A stretch of 16,622 bases of DNA, from the NCBI GenBank assembly GCA_964363305.1, contig CAYIHX010000069.1:1-16622 (forward strand), read 5' to 3'. Positions 1 through 5,837 of the stretch are shown piece after piece. The notes under the pieces were generated by a model. The model ran no database searches. It was not told the origin of the DNA and was given only the letters and a program-made list of their open reading frames with translations. Position 1 is the stretch's first letter. Each line of letters opens with the position of its first letter. The translations under genes and the position numbers were made by a program. Origin of the DNA: CAYIHX01 sp964363305 (lineage in GTDB: Bacteria > Bdellovibrionota > UBA1018).

Positions 1-91
1 TCCGATTTTTCATTACGTCCAGAGCTTCGCCGTTTCGAAGCGTTTGCGGGGTTTTCGGGCGCTTCCTAATGCGGTGATCCTCTTTCGAGAG
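1..91. other. Left-edge non-coding stretch downstream of pgeF
   Basis: These 91 bases follow the pgeF stop codon on the minus strand. Two small hairpins are visible: CTCT/AGAG with a TTCG loop at 80-91, one base from the stop codon, and GCTTCG/CGAAGC with a 6-nt loop at 24-41. Neither is followed by a T-run in the minus direction, so I do not call a terminator. An ATG on the minus strand at 13-11 (Met-Lys-Asn-Arg, then the window edge) could start the next gene, but four codons with no clear ribosome binding site cannot support a call. The minus frame continuing from pgeF is open to the edge. Confidence 0.4.
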
Positions 92-757
92 CTATCGTTC
101 GAGTAGCCGGATGGCCGAGAGTTGTCGTCCGGGGTCCCTGTTGCGCCGGTGACTGTGAAACAGCGGGCTGCCGTCGGCGGCGAGCCTGCAGTGGGTGCAA
201 AACGCCAGTCTCTCGACGTCCGTGAAGCCGAAGCGCCGAAGCTCGAGCTCGTTGATGAGCGGTAGATCGAGATGCCTCGGGCGAAGGGAGGCTTGAGCCC
301 CGAATTGGGTTTGAAAGTCCGAGAAGAGGTCAGGGCTCACCTCGTAGCAACAGGGGCCGATGGCCGGGCCGATCGCCGCCACCCAGTTCGTGGCGAGTTC
401 GTCCTCGGTACTGAGATGCTGCCAAACATTTTCGAGGATGCGATTGAACGTGCCCCGCCAGCCGGCATGGACGGCTGCGATCGCGCTCCCGTCTTTTTTT
501 GCCAAGAGGATGGGCACGCAGTCTGCCGTAATGATGGCGATTGGAAGTCCGGGCGCGCGTGTCAGCAGCGCGTCGACCTCTCCGCAGCCTTGACCCTCGT
601 GGGTCACGATCGCGAATGAAGAGCCGTGAACCTGTTTCCAGCGTGGCCGTCGTTGGGGCGGAACTTCGTTGAAAAAAGCGGGTCGGGGCTCCGCGCAGGT
701 CCCGAATTGATGTTCGATGCCTTCGATTGAGGAGAGAAGAGGGCTGAGAATTTTCAT
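92..757 (-). CDS. pgeF: Peptidoglycan editing factor PgeF (YfiH / DUF152 laccase-domain family)
   Basis: A 221-residue protein, close to full length for the YfiH/PgeF family. Members have been described as polyphenol-oxidase-like or purine-nucleoside enzymes, and as cytoplasmic factors that prevent misincorporation of Ser into peptidoglycan precursors. The family's metal-site residues are visible: His44 (KQVHG), Cys80 (TADCVP) and His97 (AAVHAGWRGT). The conserved GPAIGPCCYEV segment follows near 130-139, and a C-terminal CTHC...HSHRRNRDPGRQLS block near 187-214. The reading frame is open upstream to 928. I place the start at the ATG at 757 because it begins where the family begins and overlaps the stop of the pseudouridine synthase gene by 4 nt (ATGA). 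The longer form would add a low-complexity, Arg/Pro/Ser-rich extension read from inside the upstream gene. It is the last gene of a translationally coupled four-gene cluster. The family call is firm; the exact physiological substrate is family knowledge only. Confidence 0.92.
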   Translation of the reverse strand: MKILSPLLSSIEGIEHQFGTCAEPRPAFFNEVPPQRRPRWKQVHGSSFAIVTHEGQGCGEVDALLTRAPGLPIAIITADCVPILLAKKDGSAIAAVHAGWRGTFNRILENVWQHLSTEDELATNWVAAIGPAIGPCCYEVSPDLFSDFQTQFGAQASLRPRHLDLPLINELELRRFGFTDVERLAFCTHCRLAADGSPLFHSHRRNRDPGRQLSAIRLLER

Positions 758-1761
758 GCGTATTTCTTTAGCTCCGCAAGCAAGGCTGAGAACTCGGCCG
801 GTGGTTCGGCTTCGAACCGCAGAGGTTGGCCCGTCAGGGGATGAACGAACCCTAGAACGCGGGCATGGAGGGCCTGGCCCGGTAGGGCGAGCGTTCGCTC
901 TTGAACTGCCTTCGGGAGCGCTTTCCATTTTGCCGCCTGTTTGCTGGGCAGTCCGTAGGTGGGGTCGCCTAACAGAGAGTGGCCAATTCCGGCCAGATGA
1001 ACACGCACCTGATGGGTGCGGCCGGTCTCGAGTTGCGCCTCGACGAAAGAGGCGAAACCGTATGCCTCGAGCATCTTGAGGTGCGTGATGGCCTTTTTTC
1101 CGGTTTTGACGGTCATCGACATTTTGACTCGATCGTTGGGGTTGCGGCCGATCAGGCTTTCGATTCGTAGCGGGCTTTTTCCGGGGATTTTTGGTGTACC
1201 GTACACGAGCGCCCAGTAGCGACGCTCGATCGCGTGGCGGGCGAAAAGTTCGGTCAGTCCCTGATGGGCGGCGTCTGATTTACTGACGACGAGCGCACCG
1301 CTCGTGTTTTTGTCGATGCGATGAACGATGCCTGGTCGAAGAACGCCCCCGATGCCGCTCCAGTCTTGAGCGTGGTGCAGGAGCGCGTGCACGAGGGTGC
1401 CATCGAGCTGAGTGGATGATGGGTGAACGGTGAGTTGCGGAGGCTTGTTGAGGACAATGAGGTGTTCGTCCTCGAAGAGGATGTCGAGGCGGCGCTCCTC
1501 CGGAATGAGCTCAAGCGAGCGGGCCGGGGGGAGTTCGAGCAAGAGTGTCGAGCCCCTTTCGACCTTTTTCCTGGAATTCGCAGGGACTTCGTCGACTCGC
1601 AAGGCCCCTTCTTCGATGAGGGCCTGAATGCGGGTACGGGTGAGCGGTTCCGCCGTGCCGTTCGACCATTCTCCTTTTCCGAGTTCAAGGGCGCGCACGA
1701 CAAACTTATCGAGGCGCTCGCCTTGAGGGTCGAGGTCGATTTCCCAGGTCCATCGAATCAT
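754..1761 (-). CDS. RluA/RluD-family RNA pseudouridine synthase
   Basis: A 335-residue protein with the two-part layout of RluC/RluD enzymes. An N-terminal S4 RNA-binding domain spans about residues 14-76 (RLDKFV... TRTRIQALIEEGALRV). The catalytic domain follows, with signature GIVHRIDKNTSGALVVSKS; Asp150 is the expected nucleophile. The later GRTHQVRVHLAGIGHSLLGDPTYG block is also typical. The family isomerises specific uridines in rRNA or tRNA in the cytoplasm. RluD (23S helix 69) is the closest style by size and domain order, but I cannot fix the target from sequence, so no symbol is given. The start codon overlaps the stop of the J-like/HTH gene by 4 nt, and its own stop overlaps pgeF by 4 nt. 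Adjacency of rluD-type genes to yfiH/pgeF is common in bacteria. Confidence 0.93.
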   Translation of the reverse strand: MIRWTWEIDLDPQGERLDKFVVRALELGKGEWSNGTAEPLTRTRIQALIEEGALRVDEVPANSRKKVERGSTLLLELPPARSLELIPEERRLDILFEDEHLIVLNKPPQLTVHPSSTQLDGTLVHALLHHAQDWSGIGGVLRPGIVHRIDKNTSGALVVSKSDAAHQGLTELFARHAIERRYWALVYGTPKIPGKSPLRIESLIGRNPNDRVKMSMTVKTGKKAITHLKMLEAYGFASFVEAQLETGRTHQVRVHLAGIGHSLLGDPTYGLPSKQAAKWKALPKAVQERTLALPGQALHARVLGFVHPLTGQPLRFEAEPPAEFSALLAELKKYA

Positions 1762-2537
1762 TTCTTGTTCGTATCAGAAGAATTGCGCCTTGCCATGTAG
1801 GCGGTCGCGACTTTTTCATGCGGGAGCTTGAGAAACTTGGCCATTTGAATCACGAAGCCGCGCAGAAAGACCGGAGCGGGCAGCTTCCCGAAATTCTCTT
1901 CTTCAATGGCGTAAAGGTAGGTCTTCGAGACCTTCGTATACTCGGCCAGCTCTTCCATGGCGACCCCGCGGGCCTCTCGAATTCTCCGGAGCGTCGTGCC
2001 TCTCCACTCGGTCTCGCGCGCGATTTCCTCGGCGAGAGCCGAGGCGCTAGCGGTTATTGCGAGTGCGCTGGGCGTGGGGGTCGAAGGGGCGCGCCGACTG
2101 GACTCGAAGGGGTCGGAGTTGAGCGTGGTCATCGCGCGAGGAGGCGGCGCTCCGGTGAAATCGGTGACCGGCGCGACGAGCAGGTCACCGCTCGCGCGCG
2201 AATCCTCCATGGGTGGAACGCGATCAATCGATACAATTTTCGCCTGGCCCGATTTTTCGCCAAAAAATGCGTCGCTGTCGTCGATCTCCGCGCCGATAAA
2301 GCCGTGGCTCCGATCGTATTCTTTGCGCTTTTCGGCGTGAGAGAGGGTCAGGTAGGCTTCTTCAAGCAGGTTGAGGAGTTCTTCCGTCTCCGTGGCGTCG
2401 ATCAACGTGTAGAGTGCGGGACTGTCCTTTTTGTAGGCGGCTTTGGTGCGGAGGTAGGCGCTCCTCACCTCTTGAGGCGTGGCGTCGGGGGCGATTTCGA
2501 GTAAGTCGTAGTAATTTTGCTTCCCCGTGAAGCTCAT
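1758..2537 (-). CDS. J-domain-like / RodZ-type helix-turn-helix fusion protein
   Basis: A 259-residue protein with two recognisable ends. Residues about 8-78 read as a J domain (NYYDLLEIAPDAT, helix II RSAYLRTKAAYKK, then LLEEAYLTLSHAEKRKEYDRSHG). The HPD tripeptide that stimulates DnaK is absent: the loop reads YKKDSPALY. Residues about 80-170 are a Ser/Ala/Pro-rich linker with no predicted membrane segment. Residues about 177-250 form an HTH of the RodZ/Xre type (TTLRRIREARGVAMEELAEYTKVSKTYLYAIEEENFGKLP, then VFLRGFVIQMAKFLKL). RodZ normally continues into a membrane helix; this protein stops shortly after the HTH. It sits between an FlhG-like ATPase and a pseudouridine synthase gene with 4-nt overlaps on both sides, so it is probably made in step with the ATPase. 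Possible roles are a DNA-binding or scaffold partner of that ATPase; this is inference. The domain calls are fairly secure, the function is unknown. Confidence 0.85.
   Translation of the reverse strand: MSFTGKQNYYDLLEIAPDATPQEVRSAYLRTKAAYKKDSPALYTLIDATETEELLNLLEEAYLTLSHAEKRKEYDRSHGFIGAEIDDSDAFFGEKSGQAKIVSIDRVPPMEDSRASGDLLVAPVTDFTGAPPPRAMTTLNSDPFESSRRAPSTPTPSALAITASASALAEEIARETEWRGTTLRRIREARGVAMEELAEYTKVSKTYLYAIEEENFGKLPAPVFLRGFVIQMAKFLKLPHEKVATAYMARRNSSDTNKK
2162..2190. repeat. 8-bp perfect inverted repeat inside the J/HTH gene
   Basis: CGGTGACC at 2162-2169 and GGTCACCG at 2183-2190 are exact reverse complements separated by 13 nt. They lie in the low-complexity linker region of the J/HTH coding sequence, where amino-acid constraint is weak. 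The arms could form an mRNA hairpin. They also contain GTGAC/GTCAC half-sites like those upstream of the sigma-54 elements elsewhere in the window, but in the opposite arrangement. In a GC-rich region an 8-bp pair can arise by chance. Confidence 0.3.
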
Positions 2538-3682
2538 CGGGCGAATATGTCGTTCCGGGTTTGACCGTGCCTTTTGAGAAGGTACTGCGCGATGCGTTCA
2601 AGGCTCGATACGAGTTTAGAGTTCGGGAATTCAAGCATCAGGGGGCGCTTTCGGCGCACGGCTTGCCAGACGGCTGAGTCGTAGTCGAGGTAGCCGACGT
2701 AATCCATTTCGATACCGAAGTATTTCTTGCAGACGGTTTTGACTGAAAAACCGATGTCGACATCGGTCTGGGTGCGGGCTTGGTTGAGAAGCAGTTTCGG
2801 GCGGAACTTCTCAATTTCTTCCTTGAGACGCATCCCTGCCTCCGGGCTGACTCGATTGACTTCCCGGAAGAGATCGGAGGGACTCTTGATCGACAGGGCG
2901 TTTTTGGAATCCATCGCCATATCGATCAGGTCATGCACGGACTCTAGCTTTCGGGAAAGCTTCAATCTTCGATAGTAGGAGCTTTTGATGAATCGGTAAG
3001 CATTTTCGATCGACGTTGGCTCGGGTAGCAGCGTGATGATGCCCAGGTCCGCACAGAGGAAAAAATCAATGGTGCTGTGAGAGGTACCCGCGCCGAGATC
3101 GATGAGTACGTAGTCCGCATCGAGCTCGCGCATGCCTTGCAGGAGGTTCACTTTGTTTTCGTCACTCAGATTCGCCGCTCCGACGGAGTCTTGGGCGCCC
3201 GAGATGAGGTCGAGGTTGTGAATTCCAGAGGGAGTGATGCAGTCTTCAAGGTTTTTTGTTCTGCCAGTGACGAAGTCACTCAGCGTCTGTTTAGGAAGAT
3301 CGACGCCCAACGTGGTGTGAAGATTTGCGCCGCCGAGGTCGAGATCGATGGCAACGACGCGATTCCCCATGCGCGAGAGCGTGATGGCTAGGCTCGAAGC
3401 GATCAGGCTTTTTCCCACGCCCCCTTTCCCTCCGCCTACAGCCCACACTTGTTTGACGCGTGAAGCGCTTGGGATCGTGACGTGTTCAAATGGGTTGAAA
3501 TCGTTGTCGTCGGTTTTTCTGCTGGGCGCCGAGACCACGGGAGCCTGAGGTTCATCGTCTGAGGTGAGCGGCGAGGCGGCCGCCTCGAAGCGATGGCGGA
3601 ACTCGGGCGGGGACGAGGGAGGGCGTTGATTCACCGATTCCTCACTAATGGAAAATTTTTGCGTGATGCCGTCCATGGTCAT
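2534..3682 (-). CDS. MinD/ParA-family ATPase, FlhG (YlxH)-like
   Basis: A 382-residue deviant-Walker ATPase. After a roughly 75-residue variable N-terminal region comes the P-loop KGGVGKS at 86-92, with the signature Lys86 of the MinD/ParA class. Switch I DLDLGGANLH follows near 113-122 and Walker B YVLIDLGAGTS near 191-201. The C-terminal third (VGYLDYDSAVWQAVRRKRPLML) resembles FlhG/MinD proteins. No obvious C-terminal membrane-targeting helix is seen. Such proteins position cell-surface or division machinery; FlhG acts with FlhF to set flagellar number and place. No flhF is present here, so FlhG-like is a similarity statement, not a role assignment. It is first in the four-gene ATGA-linked cluster. 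ATG occurs at 3682 and again at 3676. GGGGT lies 6-7 nt upstream of the first ATG, which I prefer. Confidence 0.87.
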   Translation of the reverse strand: MTMDGITQKFSISEESVNQRPPSSPPEFRHRFEAAASPLTSDDEPQAPVVSAPSRKTDDNDFNPFEHVTIPSASRVKQVWAVGGGKGGVGKSLIASSLAITLSRMGNRVVAIDLDLGGANLHTTLGVDLPKQTLSDFVTGRTKNLEDCITPSGIHNLDLISGAQDSVGAANLSDENKVNLLQGMRELDADYVLIDLGAGTSHSTIDFFLCADLGIITLLPEPTSIENAYRFIKSSYYRRLKLSRKLESVHDLIDMAMDSKNALSIKSPSDLFREVNRVSPEAGMRLKEEIEKFRPKLLLNQARTQTDVDIGFSVKTVCKKYFGIEMDYVGYLDYDSAVWQAVRRKRPLMLEFPNSKLVSSLERIAQYLLKRHGQTRNDIFAR

Positions 3683-3782
3683 GTCTACCCCGGTACTTCA
3701 TAGGCTCTTCCTAAGCCCACATAAGATAGGATTTCGTGAGACGGTGGTTTTCGTCAAGATAAATGGGGCAGCGGGGAACGAC

Positions 3783-3800
3783 TGCGTACGGAAGTACGCA
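3783..3800. repeat. 7-bp perfect inverted repeat with GGAA (GNRA) loop
   Basis: TGCGTAC (3783-3789) and GTACGCA (3794-3800) are exact reverse complements around GGAA. As RNA this is a stable GNRA-capped hairpin. As DNA it is an 18-bp dyad in the gap between the divergent flhG-like and polyprenol-kinase genes, about 178 bp upstream of the predicted sigma-54 start at 3970. It could be an operator or a distant activator site. It lacks a following T-run of terminator quality (only CTTTT on the plus strand). Confidence 0.45.
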
Positions 3801-3867
3801 CTTTTGAAGTGAGTCGCGAACGGGGCTACCCGAAGAAATGGGGAAGACGCTTTAGGTGCCGCAATGA

Positions 3868-3880
3868 GTCATGGCATGAC
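3868..3880. promoter_or_regulatory. GTCATGgCATGAC dyad, candidate activator site (UAS) upstream of sigma-54 element 1
   Basis: GTCATG (3868-3873), one central base, CATGAC (3875-3880) form a perfect odd palindrome. Its centre is 96 bp upstream of the predicted sigma-54 start at 3970, in the usual range for bacterial enhancer-binding proteins. The GTCA...TGAC half-sites recur upstream of the other two sigma-54-like elements in this window. It is followed by GC and a run of seven T (3883-3889), so a weak plus-strand intrinsic terminator is the alternative reading. No plus-strand gene upstream needs one. The binding role is inference. Confidence 0.35.
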
Positions 3881-3943
3881 GCTTTTTTTCTAACAATATC
3901 CTGATGTTAATCTGACACCCCGAGAAGAGTAACTCAGTGCGTA

Positions 3944-3960
3944 TGGCACCACCCTTGCTT
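3944..3960 (+). promoter_or_regulatory. Sigma-54 (-24/-12) promoter 1
   Basis: TGGCAC (3944-3949), five bases, TTGCTT (3955-3960) matches the published RpoN consensus TGGCACG-N4-TTGCW at every strongly conserved position. GG at 3945-3946 and GC at 3957-3958 are separated by exactly 10 nt. The -12 C at 3958 predicts transcription start near 3970, six bases before the ATG at 3976. No good sigma-70 pair is seen here: TTGCTT and TAGAAT are only 9 nt apart. The rest of 3683-3975 holds the two dyads listed separately and no convincing ORF. I could not define a promoter for the divergent flhG-like cluster. Confidence 0.72.
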
Positions 3961-3975
3961 GTACTGAGCTAGAAT

Positions 3976-4668
3976 ATGAAACGAATCAGTCAAGTGACAG
4001 CATGGGCATTTCAATGGATGGGGACGATCGGCGGGGCACGCATTCACGCCCGAACGGATCTTCACCTCGCCCGTAAGGTTTGGCATGCCACGATGGGCAT
4101 GGTGATCGTTGGCATCTATCTTTTTTCAGAGATGAGCCGGTCAACAGCCGTGGTGATATTGACTTCAGCGTTGGGTTTAGACTTGGTCGTCGAGACTTTG
4201 CGCCTTCGTAGTCCGCAGCTGAACCAGGTGATGATGAAAGTGTGGGGCCCTTTCATTCGTAAGTGCGAGATCGATCGCATCAGCGGTATCCCCTATTACG
4301 TCGGCGCATCGGCCCTTGCCATCGCGGTGTTTCCGAAAGAAGTGGCTGCTCTGAGTATTCTCTTTTTGGCATGGGGCGACCCTCTGGCATCGGTTTTCGG
4401 TATTCTTTTCGGCGATCGCAGTTTGCGATTTTCCAACGGTAAATCTTTGATTGGTACGATCGCGGGTGTCTTGACGTGCACGACCGTTGCGGCGGTTTTT
4501 TTGAGCGCCTACTCCTTCGCTCCTTCCGAGTATCTCGCGCTGGTCTTGATTGGGGGCTTGGCCGGTGGTTTGGCCGAGATGCTTCCCCTTGAAATCGATG
4601 ATAATTTCTCGATCCCGATGGTTTCGGGCTTCGCGCTTTGGTTGGCGTATATCGTTTTCGGGATCTAA
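3976..4668 (+). CDS. CTP-dependent dolichol/polyprenol/phytol kinase family membrane protein
   Basis: A 230-residue multi-pass membrane protein of the Sec59/Dgk1/VTE5-type kinase family, which uses CTP to phosphorylate isoprenoid alcohols or diacylglycerol. Family hallmarks in order are: an N-terminal ARKVWH motif (33-37, Arg-Lys-x-x-His style), hydrophobic segments near 40-75 and 105-132, GDPLAS (134-139), the NGKSLIGT loop (154-161), and EMLPLEIDDNFSIP (201-214) before a final helix. The substrate cannot be read from the sequence. ATG 3976 is used because it lies 18 nt after the -12 C of sigma-54 element 1, the same geometry as two other genes in the window. There is no Shine-Dalgarno site. 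ATG 4018 is the other start that keeps the ARK motif. It converges on the patatin gene with only 10 bp between the stop codons. A lipid-kinase / lipid-acyl-hydrolase neighbourhood is suggestive but not evidence of a shared pathway. Confidence 0.88.
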   Translation: MKRISQVTAWAFQWMGTIGGARIHARTDLHLARKVWHATMGMVIVGIYLFSEMSRSTAVVILTSALGLDLVVETLRLRSPQLNQVMMKVWGPFIRKCEIDRISGIPYYVGASALAIAVFPKEVAALSILFLAWGDPLASVFGILFGDRSLRFSNGKSLIGTIAGVLTCTTVAAVFLSAYSFAPSEYLALVLIGGLAGGLAEMLPLEIDDNFSIPMVSGFALWLAYIVFGI

Positions 4669-4678
4669 GGATCTCGAT

Positions 4679-5833
4679 CTAAGAGAAGAATTTCAGAATC
4701 TTTTCTCGTGCGTCGAGAGCGTCCTTGCGTCCGAGTTCCAGCAGGCGCTGGGTATATCTTCCATCAAACGCCAGATAGCTGATCAAGTCTGATCCGCTCT
4801 CCTTGGCCCCTGATCCGAGCCCTTTCATCATATGTCGGAGAGCGGGCGGAAAAAGGAAAGGGATGTCGCGGGCGAGGAGCCCGAGGTCTGCCGAAGGTCG
4901 GTGCAATTGAAACGGAATGGGACGCAGCTCATTTGACTGCTCCTTGCGTCTCTCTTCAGAGATGAGGCTTAAGGTGCGGTTGATGCGTTCCAGCCGTTCG
5001 GCGTCCTTTTCTATGGAGTCGAGAAAGACGGCGTTGAGCAGCGTGCCGCCGATTTCGGCGAGCTCTATTTTGTCGTTCGCGCGCGGTCGGTTGATTTCGA
5101 TGGTCTTCTCGACGGATCGAAGGGCACGAATTCCGATGGTGAAGATGCGATCAGCTCCCAGATGGATAGGTGGGCTCAGTGGCGTGGTCTGGCGGATGCA
5201 ACCGTCCCCGAAAAAAAACCCATCGATCGGCTGGGGCGGAAAAAAAATGGGAATGGCCGAAGAGGCCATCACATGTTCGAGCGTATGAATGGTGCGGATG
5301 CCGATTCGGTCGGTTCGAAACCATTCCTCGGCAACTGGGTTGGCGGAATTTATAAAACAGACGGCGGTACCGGTTTGATAGTTGGTCGCCGTGAAGGCGA
5401 GGCCGCCGATCGCTCCGGAGGCAATATCTTTGCGGATCCGCTCGAAATCAACATGCTTGGCGAGCAGGTCGCGCAGCGGGGAAGTGTCGAGGAGGAAGTT
5501 GATTCGCTGGGTACGGCCGACGCCCCCGAACGTGAGCTTGGCGATCCACTTGAGAGCCAGCCCGGACAGTGAGAAGGTGCCCGTGCGGAAAACCATGTTC
5601 GGCTGAAGGTTTTCCCAGAGTTTCCAGAGGTCCGCCGTCGCGGATTGAAAGCCATCGGTGAGATGGGACGCGAGATGCGCGCAGTTGATTGCCCCTGCGG
5701 AGGTGCCGGTCAGGATGGTAAAGGGCATGGGGTCGTCGACGATCTCGGCCAGCCCACGAAGGAAGCCGGCCTGATAGGCCGCGCGAGCGCCGCCGCCCGA
5801 CAGAACGAGTGCTGATTGGGGAGTGCTTTTCAC
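4679..5833 (-). CDS. Patatin-like phospholipase (acyl hydrolase)
   Basis: A 384-residue patatin-family serine lipid hydrolase. The oxyanion-hole Gly-rich motif SGGGARAAYQAGFLRG occurs at about 12-27. The nucleophile elbow is GTSAG with Ser45. The ASSAIPIFFPP segment is near 190-200, and the catalytic Asp is Asp210 in FGDGCIRQTTPL. The family's DG(G/A) motif is DGC here, and the Ser-Asp dyad is intact. No signal peptide is visible, so the enzyme is probably cytoplasmic unless exported another way. The start is GTG at 5833: an in-frame TAG lies only 9 nt upstream. The upstream peptidase gene stops 4 nt before, with its TGA embedded in TGAGGA, which can serve as a very close Shine-Dalgarno site. 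It is the second gene of a two-gene unit with the M6 peptidase. A phospholipase next to a protease is compatible with degradative or predatory use, which is inference. Confidence 0.9.
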   Translation of the reverse strand: MKSTPQSALVLSGGGARAAYQAGFLRGLAEIVDDPMPFTILTGTSAGAINCAHLASHLTDGFQSATADLWKLWENLQPNMVFRTGTFSLSGLALKWIAKLTFGGVGRTQRINFLLDTSPLRDLLAKHVDFERIRKDIASGAIGGLAFTATNYQTGTAVCFINSANPVAEEWFRTDRIGIRTIHTLEHVMASSAIPIFFPPQPIDGFFFGDGCIRQTTPLSPPIHLGADRIFTIGIRALRSVEKTIEINRPRANDKIELAEIGGTLLNAVFLDSIEKDAERLERINRTLSLISEERRKEQSNELRPIPFQLHRPSADLGLLARDIPFLFPPALRHMMKGLGSGAKESGSDLISYLAFDGRYTQRLLELGRKDALDAREKILKFFS

Positions 5834-5837
5834 TTCC

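Noticed and set aside
758..928. N-terminal extension of PgeF to 928
   Set aside because: The added 57 residues are Pro/Ser/Arg-rich, lie entirely inside the upstream pseudouridine synthase gene and are not part of the family. The ATGA overlap at 754-757 marks the start.
3868..3889. Palindrome followed by T7 as a plus-strand intrinsic terminator
   Set aside because: The usable stem is only about 5 bp with a 3-nt loop, and no plus-strand gene lies upstream. A DNA-binding dyad is the preferred reading, with the terminator kept only as an alternative.
3955..3975. TTGCTT and TAGAAT as a sigma-70 promoter for the kinase gene
   Set aside because: The two hexamers are only 9 nt apart, far from the 16-18 nt needed; TTGCTT fits better as the sigma-54 -12 box.
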